64,000 nucleotides of DNA, taken from the NCBI GenBank assembly GCA_003008705.1, contig PDUO01000029.1:569321-633320 (forward strand), given 5' to 3'. Source of the stretch: Pezicula radicicola. Lineage: Eukaryota > Ascomycota > Leotiomycetes > Helotiales > Dermateaceae. Below are positions 49,451 through 60,591 of the stretch, one piece after another. The notes beneath the pieces are model-generated. The model was not told where the DNA came from. It did no database searches and saw nothing but the letters and a program-made list of their open reading frames with translations. The first letter of the stretch is position 1; each line of letters begins with the position of its first letter. A program made the position numbers and the translations under genes.

Positions 49451-50578
49451 ATGCGAGGCCCGCTGGCATACCCGGTCGATGCGGCCTTTCTGTCTACTCT
49501 CCTCTTCCCACTTCTCGCAACAGCAGTAGGCAATTTTAACTGCGAGCACATACGCGTGGATAAGACGTCCTTTGATCTTAGCGCCCTCGGTGGTCCACGA
49601 TCAGTCCTCAATAGTGTCGACCAAGGAATCAGTTTCAAGAACACAACCTACACAATCGACCTATGCGCTCCATTACGCCGCGCAAAGGAGGTACCAAAGA
49701 CAGAGCAGTGTCCTGGCGGGACAAGAGGTATGATTACCCTGTGCCACAGAGAAAGTAACGGATACGGAACACCAGCTGATTCAAGTCCTTAGTCTGCGGG
49801 ATTGAGCGAATAATCAACAAGGAAGAGGATAAGAGTGTGATCGATAAAATCATTCCCATCGCCGGCGAACTTAAAGACCAAGGGGGCGGCTACCTAGATG
49901 CGCTTTCGACACTCCTCAGTAATTCACCCTCCCATGCCGATTCCCAGAAGGAAGGATTACGAGTAGAGATGAATGGGGGGTTTTTTGGGAGTGGGAAGGA
50001 CAAAAGGAAGCAGAGAGCAGTCATAGAATTTCTGTGCGAGCCAGAACGTACAGGCCTGGAGAACCTCTGGGATCCCTCGGAAGATAAATACTCACCTTCA
50101 GAGATGAGGAAGCGGGCAGAGGATGGCGAGAAGGAGACGCCGGTTGAGGATAAAGACATGCCGAGTTTGACATTCTTTTCTTACGACTCAGCTGATGATG
50201 TTGATACGCTACGACTAGAGTGGCGGACGAAATATGCTTGCGAGGATACGAAGAAGAAAATAGATGCTGAGAAGGGTAACCGTTGGGGATTCTTTACATG
50301 GTTCATTATCATGTAAGTTCGCACCACAAGCCCCTCAATCCCGCATAATTTTACAATCAACTAACAACTCACTCTCATACAGCGCATTCCTCTCAACAGC
50401 CACCTACCTCATTTTCGGGTCCTGGCTTAATTATAACCGTTACGGCGCCCGCGGCTGGGATTTACTTCCCCACGGCGACACAATTCGCGATGTACCATAT
50501 CTTCTCAAAGACTGGATTAGACGGGTTGCCAACACTGTACAAGGGGGCGGAAGTAGAGGAGGCTATGCGGCTGTATAG
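49451..50578 (+). CDS. ATG27: Autophagy protein Atg27 (type I membrane, MRH-like lumenal domain)
   Basis: Atg27 is a single-pass protein that traffics between Golgi, vacuole and the pre-autophagosomal site and supports Atg9 delivery. Three exons (49451-49727, 49793-50312, 50383-50578) give 330 aa. An N-terminal signal peptide is followed by the family opening NFNCEHIRVDKTSFDLSALG, then TYTIDLCAPL and VCGIERIIN. After a charged variable insert, the lumenal domain ends with LTFFSYDSADDVDTLRLEW and KYAC. One TM helix (WGFFTWFIIIAFLSTATYLI) is split by the last intron. The cytosolic tail NRYGARGWDLLPHGD is the conserved ascomycete ending. Cysteines for the disulfide-bonded domain are present. Length and order are as expected. 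Confidence 0.93.
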
Positions 50579-51915
50579 TTAATTCCACGCTAGCAACGGC
50601 GCGGAGGGACCGAAGATGCGTGTAAAGAGGGAAGATGCAGACGAAGCTGCACAGGTAAAAATTGGTTGATTGATCAAATGATCCGGTTGAGCTGGAGTTT
50701 TAGGATGGAGTACTGGTTGCCAGCTCTTGGAGTTTGGCATCGCGATATGCATATGCCGGGTTGTTGTACCATACATTACATAGGCTTCGGAGATTCGATG
50801 CGTTCGATAATACGAACAATTATGCTTCACGATTGCAATTCTCAGTTTTGGATGTGCCATGCCAGTTGGGTACAAAGAAAGCGAAGGAATGACTATGGCT
50901 GCTAATTATCCCAAAGACAAAGGGAGGGTGTAAGCAGTAGTAGGAAGAGCTTATTTTAGCTATGATTTTGATTGCCTTTTACCTTTTAAGCTACTAAGAA
51001 GGGAACATCGTTAACACAAGCATCAACCCTTTTAAGGTGAAATGACGAAAGGAGACTACAAGCAAGTGCGAAGTGATACAGGTCTACCTACCTTGTATAA
51101 TTGTGTGGTTAAGCTGGTAGTAGAATTTGAAGGTTCCTTAGTGTGTTGGTTTTGTTTGGATTTATTTGAGTCGTTATGATGATTTGAGTCGTTATAATAA
51201 TTTGAGTCGCTAAGATGATTTGAGTCGCTCAGATGATGTGAATCCATTGTTCTTTAACAGGCAGCTTCTTTTCTATTACCTCCCCAAAACAATTGCGCTA
51301 GGCCTCCACCTTGCAATTCAGTGAGTCCAGTCTATCCTACAACCGACATTCAATGCTGCCAATGCGAGGCATCGAACTACTCACTAGATTTGCTTTGTGG
51401 ATTAATTCGTTCACACAGGTTTAGTAGCTCAAAGATAACCCATGGATTTTGTTGTCAGTGTCATCGTCCCTGTCAGCTGATGCTTTGTTGTTATATTTAA
51501 GGTTTGAAAATATGGAGCACTTCTCTTGTTTCTGGGAAAAGGTTGTTCATTCTGGTTGCTCATATAACATATTACAACCGTGACAGCCCTAACTCTAATC
51601 CAACTACCAGCTACCTCTATCGCTCGCTGTTTGTAAGATAGCTCGAGTGGTGCTGGGACGTAGCGGGTGAATCCGCAGATGGCGCTGTCTGCGATTGATG
51701 GTTGGGTGGTACTATTGTCATAAGATAGAGAGGGAGTAGTTGGTAGGATTGAAGGCGTAGGGCTTACCGGCAGGATAGAGGGAATCTTAGCGACGTCTGC
51801 CTTTGATGCAACGCTAGACTCTGTTGTACTTATACTTAATTACCCTCCACCAACCCCTACTACCTCTCAACCTTATCGGAAAACTCACCTAATATATCAA
51901 ACCTCCATCCAAATC
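50579..51915. other. Intergenic with an 18-bp minisatellite
   Basis: No supported gene. A minus-strand frame at 51056-51247 exists only because of the 18-bp tandem repeat and is not called. The remainder is featureless. Confidence 0.45.
51164..51235. repeat. Minisatellite, four 18-bp units
   Basis: Four tandem units with consensus ATTTGAGTCGYTMWGATG at 51164, 51182, 51200 and 51218, with a few substitutions between units. Because 18 is a multiple of three, the reverse strand reads a six-residue DSNHLS/DSNHHN-type repeat. Confidence 0.85.
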
Positions 51916-52686
51916 CTACATCCCCCTCTCAATCATTTCCAAACTACTCATCCTATCACCCCCAAAACCACCACTACTACTACTAGTCCCAGCACCCCTC
52001 CTAGAAATCCAAACACTATTCAACCCCAACCTCTTACAAGGTCCATGATCATGCCACAAACTCTGCGCAACATATAAAGGTTCCAATCCCCTTCCCACTT
52101 ATTCCCTGAATCAAAATCTCAAAATTTCTCAAAGCAGGTTCACAACTTCAAATTTCTTCAGCCGTATAAACCTTCTAAAACTTGATTTCGTTTTTTGAAG
52201 GTCCGGAAAGAGTAAGTGAGAAAGAAAAAGAACCTACATTCGAGAGTGCTATTATTTTATAATATTTACTTGTTTTTTTATTGCTTGGATCATGTCTGGA
52301 TAAGCTGGCCATTCTCCTATGGAATTTCCGAAATTCTGAGCTTGTTTTTTTTTTTTGAGATGAGAGTCTTCGTTGATGGGGATTAGAGGGTTCGGGATTA
52401 AATCGGTTGCGAGGAGTAGATATGCTTTTTCTAATATTTCGGGATATTTTAGACTTGGGGATGAGTTTTGGAGATTTGATTCGTGTTTTGCAAAGTGTGA
52501 CTGTGTAGATATCTGTGTAGGGGTTGTTTGGGTGTAGGTGAAGGAGTAGTTAGGTGAGATGGGTGAGGAATGAGGATTCCCATTCTATTAGTGATTCGCA
52601 GATGTCAAAGGAGAGGGATTTGAAGGCCAGGAGGGGTTTTGGTTGGTGCGTTGGTTTGGGCGTTGGATATTGCGTTGTACTGTTCA
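51916..52686 (-). pseudogene. HAD-superfamily type II hydrolase (haloacid dehalogenase-like) pseudogene
   Basis: Read from ATG 52686, the frame gives PLLAFKSLSFDICESLIEW, the region of the HAD nucleophile motif (Asp present, but the usual DVYGTL has become DICESL). It stops at TAA 52550-52552. In other frames of the same strand follow YPEILEKAYLLLATDLIPNP, FGNSIGEWPAYPDMIQAIKK, SKYYKIIALSNV (motif II), LTLSGP, and YTAEEI ahead of RNFEILI. The last block is LYVAQSLWHDHGPCKRLGL (motif IV region). At least two further stops and two or more frame changes separate the blocks. No set of GT-AG introns that I tried restores the frame. A catabolic hydrolase lost in this strain is inferred. Confidence 0.7.
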
Positions 52687-54000
52687 TTTTGGGTGTAGAC
52701 AGTTTTGGCTTGAAGAGGCTGGTTGGTTTGGTGGTGGTTTGGATGGGTTTGTATGCTTGTGTTTGCTTCTAAGATGTTAGTTGAGAAAGATGTTCGGTGG
52801 TAATAATAATAGAAATACCTTCGGTGAAAGTTAAGATGTGAAAGAAAGTCTGATATTAAGATGATTGTCAATTTTTTGGTACGAATGTACGGAGTGGATG
52901 CAAGATCGCGGCGGGTAAGCGAAGAATTGGGTAGGTAAGATAGATTGATTCCTCGTCCTTCTATGGAGTTCAAGGGCTCTATATGTACAGAAGGTCTCCC
53001 AACACCTTGATCTATAGTACGGCACAGTACTTTAGCACATCTAGCTAAGTCTACACTACATAAGCAAAGCAGTACCCTTTCTCACATCATGAATAGTAGA
53101 GCTCTAAGCGAGGTAAAAGGGGTTCTCGCATACAGCCAATCATAAGCGATATGAAGCTCGTTCTCATTTAACTTGCTTCATCTGGATAAGCGCAAGTTTG
53201 AAAGTGGCCTACCTTGAGAGTAGTAGCTATACAAACAGTACAAGCTCAGAGAATGGAACAAGAGGACTTTTATCTTAGATTGCAGCCTTGGTAACTTGTG
53301 CTTAACAATCCCCCAAAAACCTGTGCTAGTGGACGAAAATGAAAGTCGAAATCGTATATGAAATAACAGAGAAGTTAAGTGACATTATCTTATTGGCTTG
53401 CCTAACAACATCCAACAGTTCAGTATCAAAGAGTTCTAGAAGTGACAGCGAAGCAGGAGATGCAGGGCGCGTGAATCATTCAGCTACTTAGAAATAAGTG
53501 CATACAACGACCAGATCAATTTTATTATTGCCAAAGTAAGATCTAACATATCTATGGAAGCAACCATCTAACTCCTTGTAATTTCTGGTGTAGTTTTTCG
53601 TCTGAATCTAATTAGACTAAAAGTTAAGAAAGTTGTGTAGGAGATCGGTTCCATGTTGCTGAATGTGATTGGGAAAGATTTATAATCTTACCTAGTTCGA
53701 CATGCTTGCATTAGAAATGCACTGTACCAATCAGCCTATTGAATCCTATTTGTCGCATAGTACGATGTATACCCGAGAACTTACTTGTTTGTATTATAGT
53801 TGCACAGGTGTCAGCTAAGTCAAATTTAGTAGCTCATCTAAGAGAAAGCTAATTATATTTCAACACATGCAAAACTTCATCTTAAATATAATAATAAAGC
53901 TTAGATTAATTTCCAATGCTTCTAGGACCTTGTTTTATCTATTTTCCTTTTCAGAAAACAATTAATTGTAATTAAAGGAAGGAAAGAATGATATAGTAGA

Positions 54001-54225
54001 ACTTGCTTGTCAATAATTTCGTTGTGTTACCTAGCATTTGCTTGTCATTCCTCACTATCTTTTTTGTCTTTACTCGTTAAAACACTGTGTTGTACAGGCA
54101 ATTCACAGAAGATCACTTGACTAAGGTTTGGAGTATAAGCCGCTGTGGTAGGAAGGAATAAAACTCACGAATGCCTTGGTACTTATTTTCGAACTTAGTT
54201 TTGATGCCTGTGTAGCGCAGTCTAA
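54001..54225. repeat. Diverged direct repeat, unit 1
   Basis: Aligns by eye with 54731-54915 in the same orientation. Shared landmarks in order are ACTTG..., TTGCTTGTCATTCCT against TCGCTTGCCATTCCT, CTTTACTCGTTA against CTTTATTTGTTA, TACAGGCAATTCACAGAAGA against TATAGGCTATTTAGAGAAGA, and a GTATAAG..TGCC region. Differences include many C/T and G/A changes, as expected for RIP-type decay. Confidence 0.55.
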
Positions 54226-54730
54226 GCGTTTTGTCATCTATATTTAGAGAAACATACAAGTTAAGCTTTAGTATCACATGCTAATGCAGAATTTAAGCCG
54301 AAGAGAATTTTACCAAGTGAATATTAAGAACTGCCAAGATTTTGCTACTAATATCATATTTATAGAAGGGACTAACTTAAGCCTATTTGCAACTTATCTC
54401 TCTACCTATGTTTAAGCAAAATGTACACTACTTAATACATTAATTACTAAGCACCTACTTTAGTCTAGCACGTAGATGATACGATAGGCTTGATCATGCT
54501 AGCATAAGTTTAGGTATGCTAAGTTTCTATAACTTCACAAAGTCTTACAAAATAACACATAGTCTTAATATTAAAGCTTGAAGTGTAATACAAGTTATAT
54601 ATACCGTAGGAGGGAAAAGGTAAAGAAAAAAACAACAATATTCAGAAATGAGAAATTATATCACAGCAACCAAGGCTTTTTAGTTTGATATCTGTCTTAG
54701 TTAAAAGGATAATCGGCTAATAAAACAGAG

Positions 54731-54915
54731 TTTACTTGTTAGCTATTTTGCCGTCTTAATTTGTATTCGCTTGCCATTCCTTAATACTGTTCTTATCTTT
54801 ATTTGTTAGAAACTATACTATATAGGCTATTTAGAGAAGACAACTTGTACAATATTTAGGGTACATGCCCTTATACTCGTTCTCTTATTTTGTCTTAAGA
54901 CGTGTCCAGCAGCAA
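54731..54915. repeat. Diverged direct repeat, unit 2
   Basis: Partner of the unit at 54001-54225, offset about 730 bp. It is more AT-rich than unit 1. It could be one of two long terminal repeats of a decayed element or a segmental duplication; no element body is recognisable between them. Confidence 0.55.
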
Positions 54916-55630
54916 GTGGATCTTAAGGACCACAAAGAAAATACATCCATGTTCCTGTCGCTCGCTTAGCATTAAGGAGGCCACTTTTACTAAATCACAT
55001 GGTGTCGCTAATAAGTACGTCTCTCTATATTGAAACACAATTTACTTGGTAACTAAATAACTAAGGTATTAAATAAGTTACAATTTTTCCAGGTTGTTAA
55101 TTAACATGTTGCTGTAGAAGGAAGATACTAGCAGTGGAGGAATATGCTAGGTATGCACATGCCCCATATATTGATTTTGGAGAAAGTTTGAAGAACGCCG
55201 TCAGTTCTGGTGGTTTACCTAAGAAATTCCGGTTCATTTACAACAAGGGTGGAGCACTTAGACATGTATGGTGGAAAATTCGTGGAAAATTCGTGGAAAA
55301 TTTTGGGGAAGTCGGGGAGTGTCGGCCGGAAAGAAAAAGATGTCGCAATTATAGGTGGGGAAGGTGGGATGGGAAAATTCCATTGTAAAAAATCATAGGC
55401 GCGGGTGTCGGGTTTCCAAATTGAGTATAGTATATCTGGGCACAGTATCAACCCCTCATTGAGGGGTCGTTCTTTCCTTCAAAGTGCGCAATCATACAAA
55501 CATTCTGACAATTCTCGAGTTTGATAACAGTTGCAGTAGTGTTTTTCAACATTGAACGATTTGGATCTCTTTCAACCCCGCTCTCTTTACCGAGGAAATC
55601 ACAGCTTGTACTCTGTAGTATCAGCTCATT

Positions 55631-57360
55631 ATGTCTCTTGGAAGAAAGGCAACTCTTAGCTCGGGCCATGAGATCCCGTGAGTAGACGTGTCCAATTCTG
55701 TACCTTATTGAATATGGCCTAATTTTGGATTTACCTGTAGGCTCTTGGGATATGGCACCTGGCAATCTGCTCCAGGTGAGGTTTCTATTGGAGTCTATGA
55801 GGCCTTGAAGGCTGGCTACAAGCATCTTGTAAGTCTCTTTGCAGAATGAACTTTGGGGAGACTATGCTAATCATCCACGGATAGGATCTTGCAAAGATGT
55901 AAGCTTCCACACAGACTATTCTTCATATCTAGCGGACTTGATGGAGACATAGCGACAATTTATCAGAGGCATTAGCTAATGTGATGTCACGGTTTTAGTT
56001 ATGAGAATCAGAAAGAAGTTGCTGTTGGATTGAAGAAAGCCTTCAAGGAGATTCCTGGTCTGAAACGGGAGGATATCTTCATTGTACGTCTCCACTTATA
56101 CTTTGCCCAGTATTATACTGACTAGACATACTTCTCTTTAGACCTCAAAGCTCTGGAATACGTATGCATTTAACATGTTTTTATTCACCTGGCTTTACTA
56201 AATACTCCACAGTCAACACCGTCCCGAGGCTGTTGAAGCCGCACTGGATGACTGTTTGCAAGAGCTTGAGCTCGACTATCTTGATGTAAGCTTTCTCAAT
56301 GCAATAAACGCTTCGTTATATTTGTCTTAACTGTTCCGTAGCTTTACCTTGTTCACTGGCCTGTCGCTTTCAAGAAGGGAGACAATCTTTTCCCCCTCGT
56401 TGAAGGAAGCACCGTGGAAGGTGGAGACATTGCAATTGATGACGACGTATCTATCTCTGATACTTGGAAAGGTGGGTAAAATTTGACGCGAACGTGTGCC
56501 AATTATTTCAATTAACAGGTGTACAGCGGTCACCAAGCTTCCAAAGACCAAAGCGAGATCAGTTGGTGTATCCAATCATACTATCGAGCAGGTATGTTTA
56601 ATTCTAAATAAAATGTCCAATGATTGTTGGTGCCTTCTATTCCTAACACTAACAATTTCCATTGTAATTAGCTGGAAACCATCATCAAAGCTACTGGTGT
56701 CGTTCCCGCAGTCAACCAAGTCGAAAGACACCCACTTCTTCCAGATCTTCCTCTCGTAAAATACTGCAATGAGAAGAACATCCATATTACTGCCTACTCG
56801 GTAAGTTGCGTTCTACTACCGAAGACCGCTGAAGGGACAATACAATTCCTAATCTTGATACTTCTAGGCCTTCGGCAACAACGCATACGGATTACCACTC
56901 CTCATTAACCGACCTGAAATCGTCGCTATCGCAGAGAAGCTTTCCCAAAAGACAGGTCAAAAGGTCACTGGCGCGCACGTCATGTAAGTAACCTCTCGCC
57001 ATCTACTCATACCATACAGAAGAAATATCTCTGACTCATTTCAAACAAATAGTCTTGCTTGGTCTCAAGTAGGAGGACACAGCGTGATTCCCAAATCTGT
57101 AACCCCTTCACGTATCCAAGATAACTTCCGAGAAGTTGAGCTTTCTCCTGAAGATATAACTGCTATTGATGCTCTTGCGAAGGAACCAAAGCGCTTTAAT
57201 GTTCCTTACGTCGCCAGTAAGTTCTATCTTCATTCTTATCTGGTGGATTTGAATCTTCATTTTGCTAATGCGCAATCTTTTAGACAAGCCACGTTGGGAT
57301 ATCAACATTTTTGGCGACAAGGACGAGACACCTGCTTCTCACAAGGTTGTATTGGCTTAA
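55631..57360 (+). CDS. Aldo-keto reductase, 12 exons
   Basis: NADPH-dependent carbonyl reductase; substrate not predictable. Twelve exons (55631-55677, 55741-55828, 55885-55898, 55999-56083, 56142-56161, 56213-56285, 56342-56471, 56527-56591, 56672-56800, 56868-56983, 57053-57216, 57284-57360) sum to 1008 nt, 335 aa, with every junction in frame. The catalytic tetrad is complete: Asp46 and Tyr51 (DLAKIYEN), Lys81 (TSKLWNTQHRPE), His114 (YLVHWP). Other AKR marks are [67 protein letters not shown] and the C-terminal RWDINIFGD. It is close to the glycerol dehydrogenase/aldehyde reductase branch of fungi. Two microexons (14 and 20 nt) explain why no long frame is visible. Intact gene. Confidence 0.92.
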
Positions 57361-58682
57361 ATACCCAAGGGGTGGCGGTTTGTAGTTTGGCAAAGTAGTT
57401 AGGAGAGACAAATATACATACGCTCCTTTACAAAGTTAGCACTATAGCCTGATTCCTCTCGGACGGACTAATATTCACTACAGATGTCTGGACTACAAAT
57501 CCGTATGTACCTACTATACTGACCTTCAATACCCGCAGGAGATATCTTAAACTTCGGATTTTTTTTTCTCAAGTTTCAGATCCGCCTTAGCCACTACAGA
57601 TATCTGGTCTACAAATCTATACAAAGTTGAAGGCCTTGCCCCGAGCCCACTTAATCATAAATTAGGTAACTGACAGCACTTTGGATGTTCAAGACAGTAA
57701 CCAGCTCTTGTGAATGATATGTTCTAAAATCTTCTAAAAGCCTCTGCTTGATATTTCGTTATATATTACAGCCACTAAGATAAATTTGAGTTTTATTCGC
57801 TGAACGAGAAAGCCTTTCCTAGAAGTATTGCTATTGATATCAGATGAGTGCCTGTACAAGAGTTCTAAGGACTAAGTGCCTTTAGCGAGGAGTTGGTAGC
57901 TACTTTAACAGCTGGGAGACTGGATATCCATGGCTCAGCATTCTTGCCCGTCTCGAGATAGATAGTTTTCGATCAACTCGACTGGAATATTTGAAAAGGA
58001 TAGCGGAAGTTCTGCGAAATTATCAGCAAAGGTGTTTTCTAAAAGTACCTCGCGGTCACGTGTTAGGGATGGTGGAAGTTGCTTAGTCAGCTTTAAAAGT
58101 CGCGTTAAAAGCACCGCGTCTCGCTGAGACTCGACCGAAGCATATTGATACAGCTTGTTTTGGAAACGCCCAAATCCAGATGAAGCTGCAGCTCTCCGGC
58201 GACTACATCCGCCTAGAGTGAGGTTTGCAGATACTCTCAGGCTCGGGATCAGAATAGGCTGAGGAGACGCGGAGGAGAAACACAGGCCAGCCTGCTCTTT
58301 CTTGTCCCACATGTCAGCATTCTTCTATATCAATCAATACTAACAATATCGCAGACCACAAGCATCAACTAAGCAATGATCTTCTTCAAACCAAGAAGGC
58401 CCGATTCCTCGGCTCGGAACTGCGCGAGCTATGTTGCCATGGATACAAGTCGGCGGTATTAAAGTAGAGATACACAAACCAGTAGGGACGAGCCAATGCA
58501 TTGCATATTGAAACTGTACCTGGGCAGGACTGCACCGACGGAATTACATTCTGATTAGTGCTTTTGTATCAACTGAATCTCCACCCAACTAAGAATACTA
58601 CCAACTTCAAATATTGATGCCCGCCAAGTTGAAAAGAACGAGATGTCCGGTGCATACATTATGTAGGCCGTTTGACTACAAT
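57361..58682. other. Intergenic, one doubtful minus-strand frame
   Basis: The minus-strand frame 57935-58312 (125 codons) has a plausible composition (ESQRDAVLLTRLLKLTKQLP) but no domain, no clear promoter context and a competing frame. I did not call it. The direct word repeat CACTACAGATRTCTGG occurs at about 57477-57492 and 57593-57608. Confidence 0.4.
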
Positions 58683-60559
58683 TTAGATACCTGGTCCATC
58701 CGATACGAGTTCGATTGCCGTACAGTTTGTTATAACTCCGCCAGTGATAGTGTTCTCCAAACCTCCGTTGATCAATGCAGCAAGACCATCATCGAAATCG
58801 TTAACCAAGAAGATCTTACCCTGTTGGTTTTGCAACGCGCAGAAGACTGAAGTAGACGTTGCTGGACGTATCCACAGCAACATACGTCCCGGCGGTATTT
58901 GAGAAGCCGTCATCATTTATTGGGGCGAGAGTGATAAAATCTGCAGTGACTGGAATCCTGCTGTAGTCGCCCATGCGGAACCGCGAAACATCATATTTCG
59001 CCATCTCATCGGGATAGTAGAACAAGGCGCGCCCATCCTCATCCGATACCGTGATATTCTCGTACGATGCGAATTCGAGCCTGTAGGACACAGCATCTGG
59101 AGTTGTCAATCCGAAATTGCCATCTTCGTTGTTGAAAAGAACAAATTCTCCACTTGCGTCATAAATGGGGGCGTATGTGAAGCTGTAGTCGTTATAATCC
59201 GCATCGTCGTCAGCATCTTTAGATGAAATGACTAGTGCCTCATCACTCGAATAGTTCTCATCAGCAGCAGCGTCAAAGATAGTATCACTTAATACAGAGC
59301 TTAGAACTTTGGTCGCACTGACAGAAAGAACTGTTGTTTAAACTGAGTTCTCGCTGGTATCAAGCTGTCGCGCAAATCGGAAACTATGCTTCGCTCCCGA
59401 TCTCTGAATGCTTTTTTCGACCCCAGCGGACCCAGGCACTTCACCATCCAAAGCTGTGCCATTTGATCCCGTGGTATCATCACCTCCGGTAGAGTAAATC
59501 ACACCAGTTCCATTGTCGGTGGCGGCAGAAATTGCACTGGCAATGGCTGCAGCTGCCTCATGGGTTCTGGCTGCGGCTACCTGAGTCCTGGCCGCAGCTA
59601 CCTGAGTACTGGCTGCAACTGTCTGAGCCTTGTCACTGGGAGCTGGTCCAAGTATATGTTTTATCAGTAAAATGACACTAGAATTACCCAAAGACTTCAA
59701 CATACGTCTTGCAACCAGTGCTTGGCGCGACAGCGGGATTCGGGAACTTGTTCAGGGGAATATCTACTTTTGCGATAGTCAAGTTTGTGATATCTGCAAA
59801 GTCAACGTTGTATGCTACACCATTATTGCAAGCGACCTCTGTGGTAGTATCATAAGTATCATTCGACCGTACCGTGATGCTTGGTTTGTTGACGAGCTCA
59901 ACGAAAAGGGGTGGTACTGCACCACGCAGAGCTGTGTAGTTGAACCTCAAGCCAATCTAAGAGATTAGTAGGTTTGACAAAGTAGACAATGGGAGTACTC
60001 GCCCTGATTGGAAGTGAGAGTCTAGCAAGTGCTGTGATCTGACTAGTTGGAACAACGTCGGCTGTGAAAGCAGGAATGTAACCTGCAGAGTTCGAGTTTT
60101 GGAACTTGAGGAGATCAAGATTCGCTGCAAAGTTTGGAATATTAAGCGAGCCAGTTGTTTGAAGTTGGCTAGCTGATTGAATGTCCAGATCAACTTTAGC
60201 CGAAAAGCTAGCAACTGGGGTGAAGGAAAACATTTCCTTGAGTACCCATCCGTCAAATGACGTCTCCCCGAGCTTTTGGGGGAAGCTTTTTGTGAAAGAT
60301 CCCGGGCATTGATTCCCAGGTTTATATTTGCAGCAAGATTGCCATTTACATTGGCAGTTACTGAGTTCACCTTTGGGGGGGCTAGGTTTTGTTAGTATCT
60401 ACAGTCGATGCTACAAAAAAGTTTCTGGGCACTTACCTAGACTAAATCGACCTTTCCCTTCAAGTTGAGTTTCCCTGTCACATCACAGCTAATACAGTAG
60501 GCTTCAACATTATCTTCCCGCAACAGGGGAATACCTTCTCCAAAACGATTGGTTACAGT

Positions 60560-60591
<32 letters not shown>

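Larger units (their letters stand above)
52687..55630. other. Long AT-rich stretch with diverged direct repeats
   Basis: No gene. It contains the diverged repeat pair at about 54001-54225 and 54731-54915. A three-fold GGAAAATTCGTGGAAAATT-like word repeat lies near 55270-55304. Frames near 55134-55451 overlap on both strands without family signatures. Confidence 0.5.

Noticed and set aside
49342..49644. Minus-strand Lys/Arg-rich frame over the start of ATG27
   Set aside because: Antisense to the well-supported ATG27 first exon.
51056..51247. Asn/His/Ser-rich minus-strand frame
   Set aside because: Its open state and composition come from the 18-bp minisatellite; the rest has no signature.
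57935..58312. 125-codon minus-strand frame
   Set aside because: Protein-like in part, but no domain, no signal peptide, no intron evidence and a competing frame; insufficient to call.
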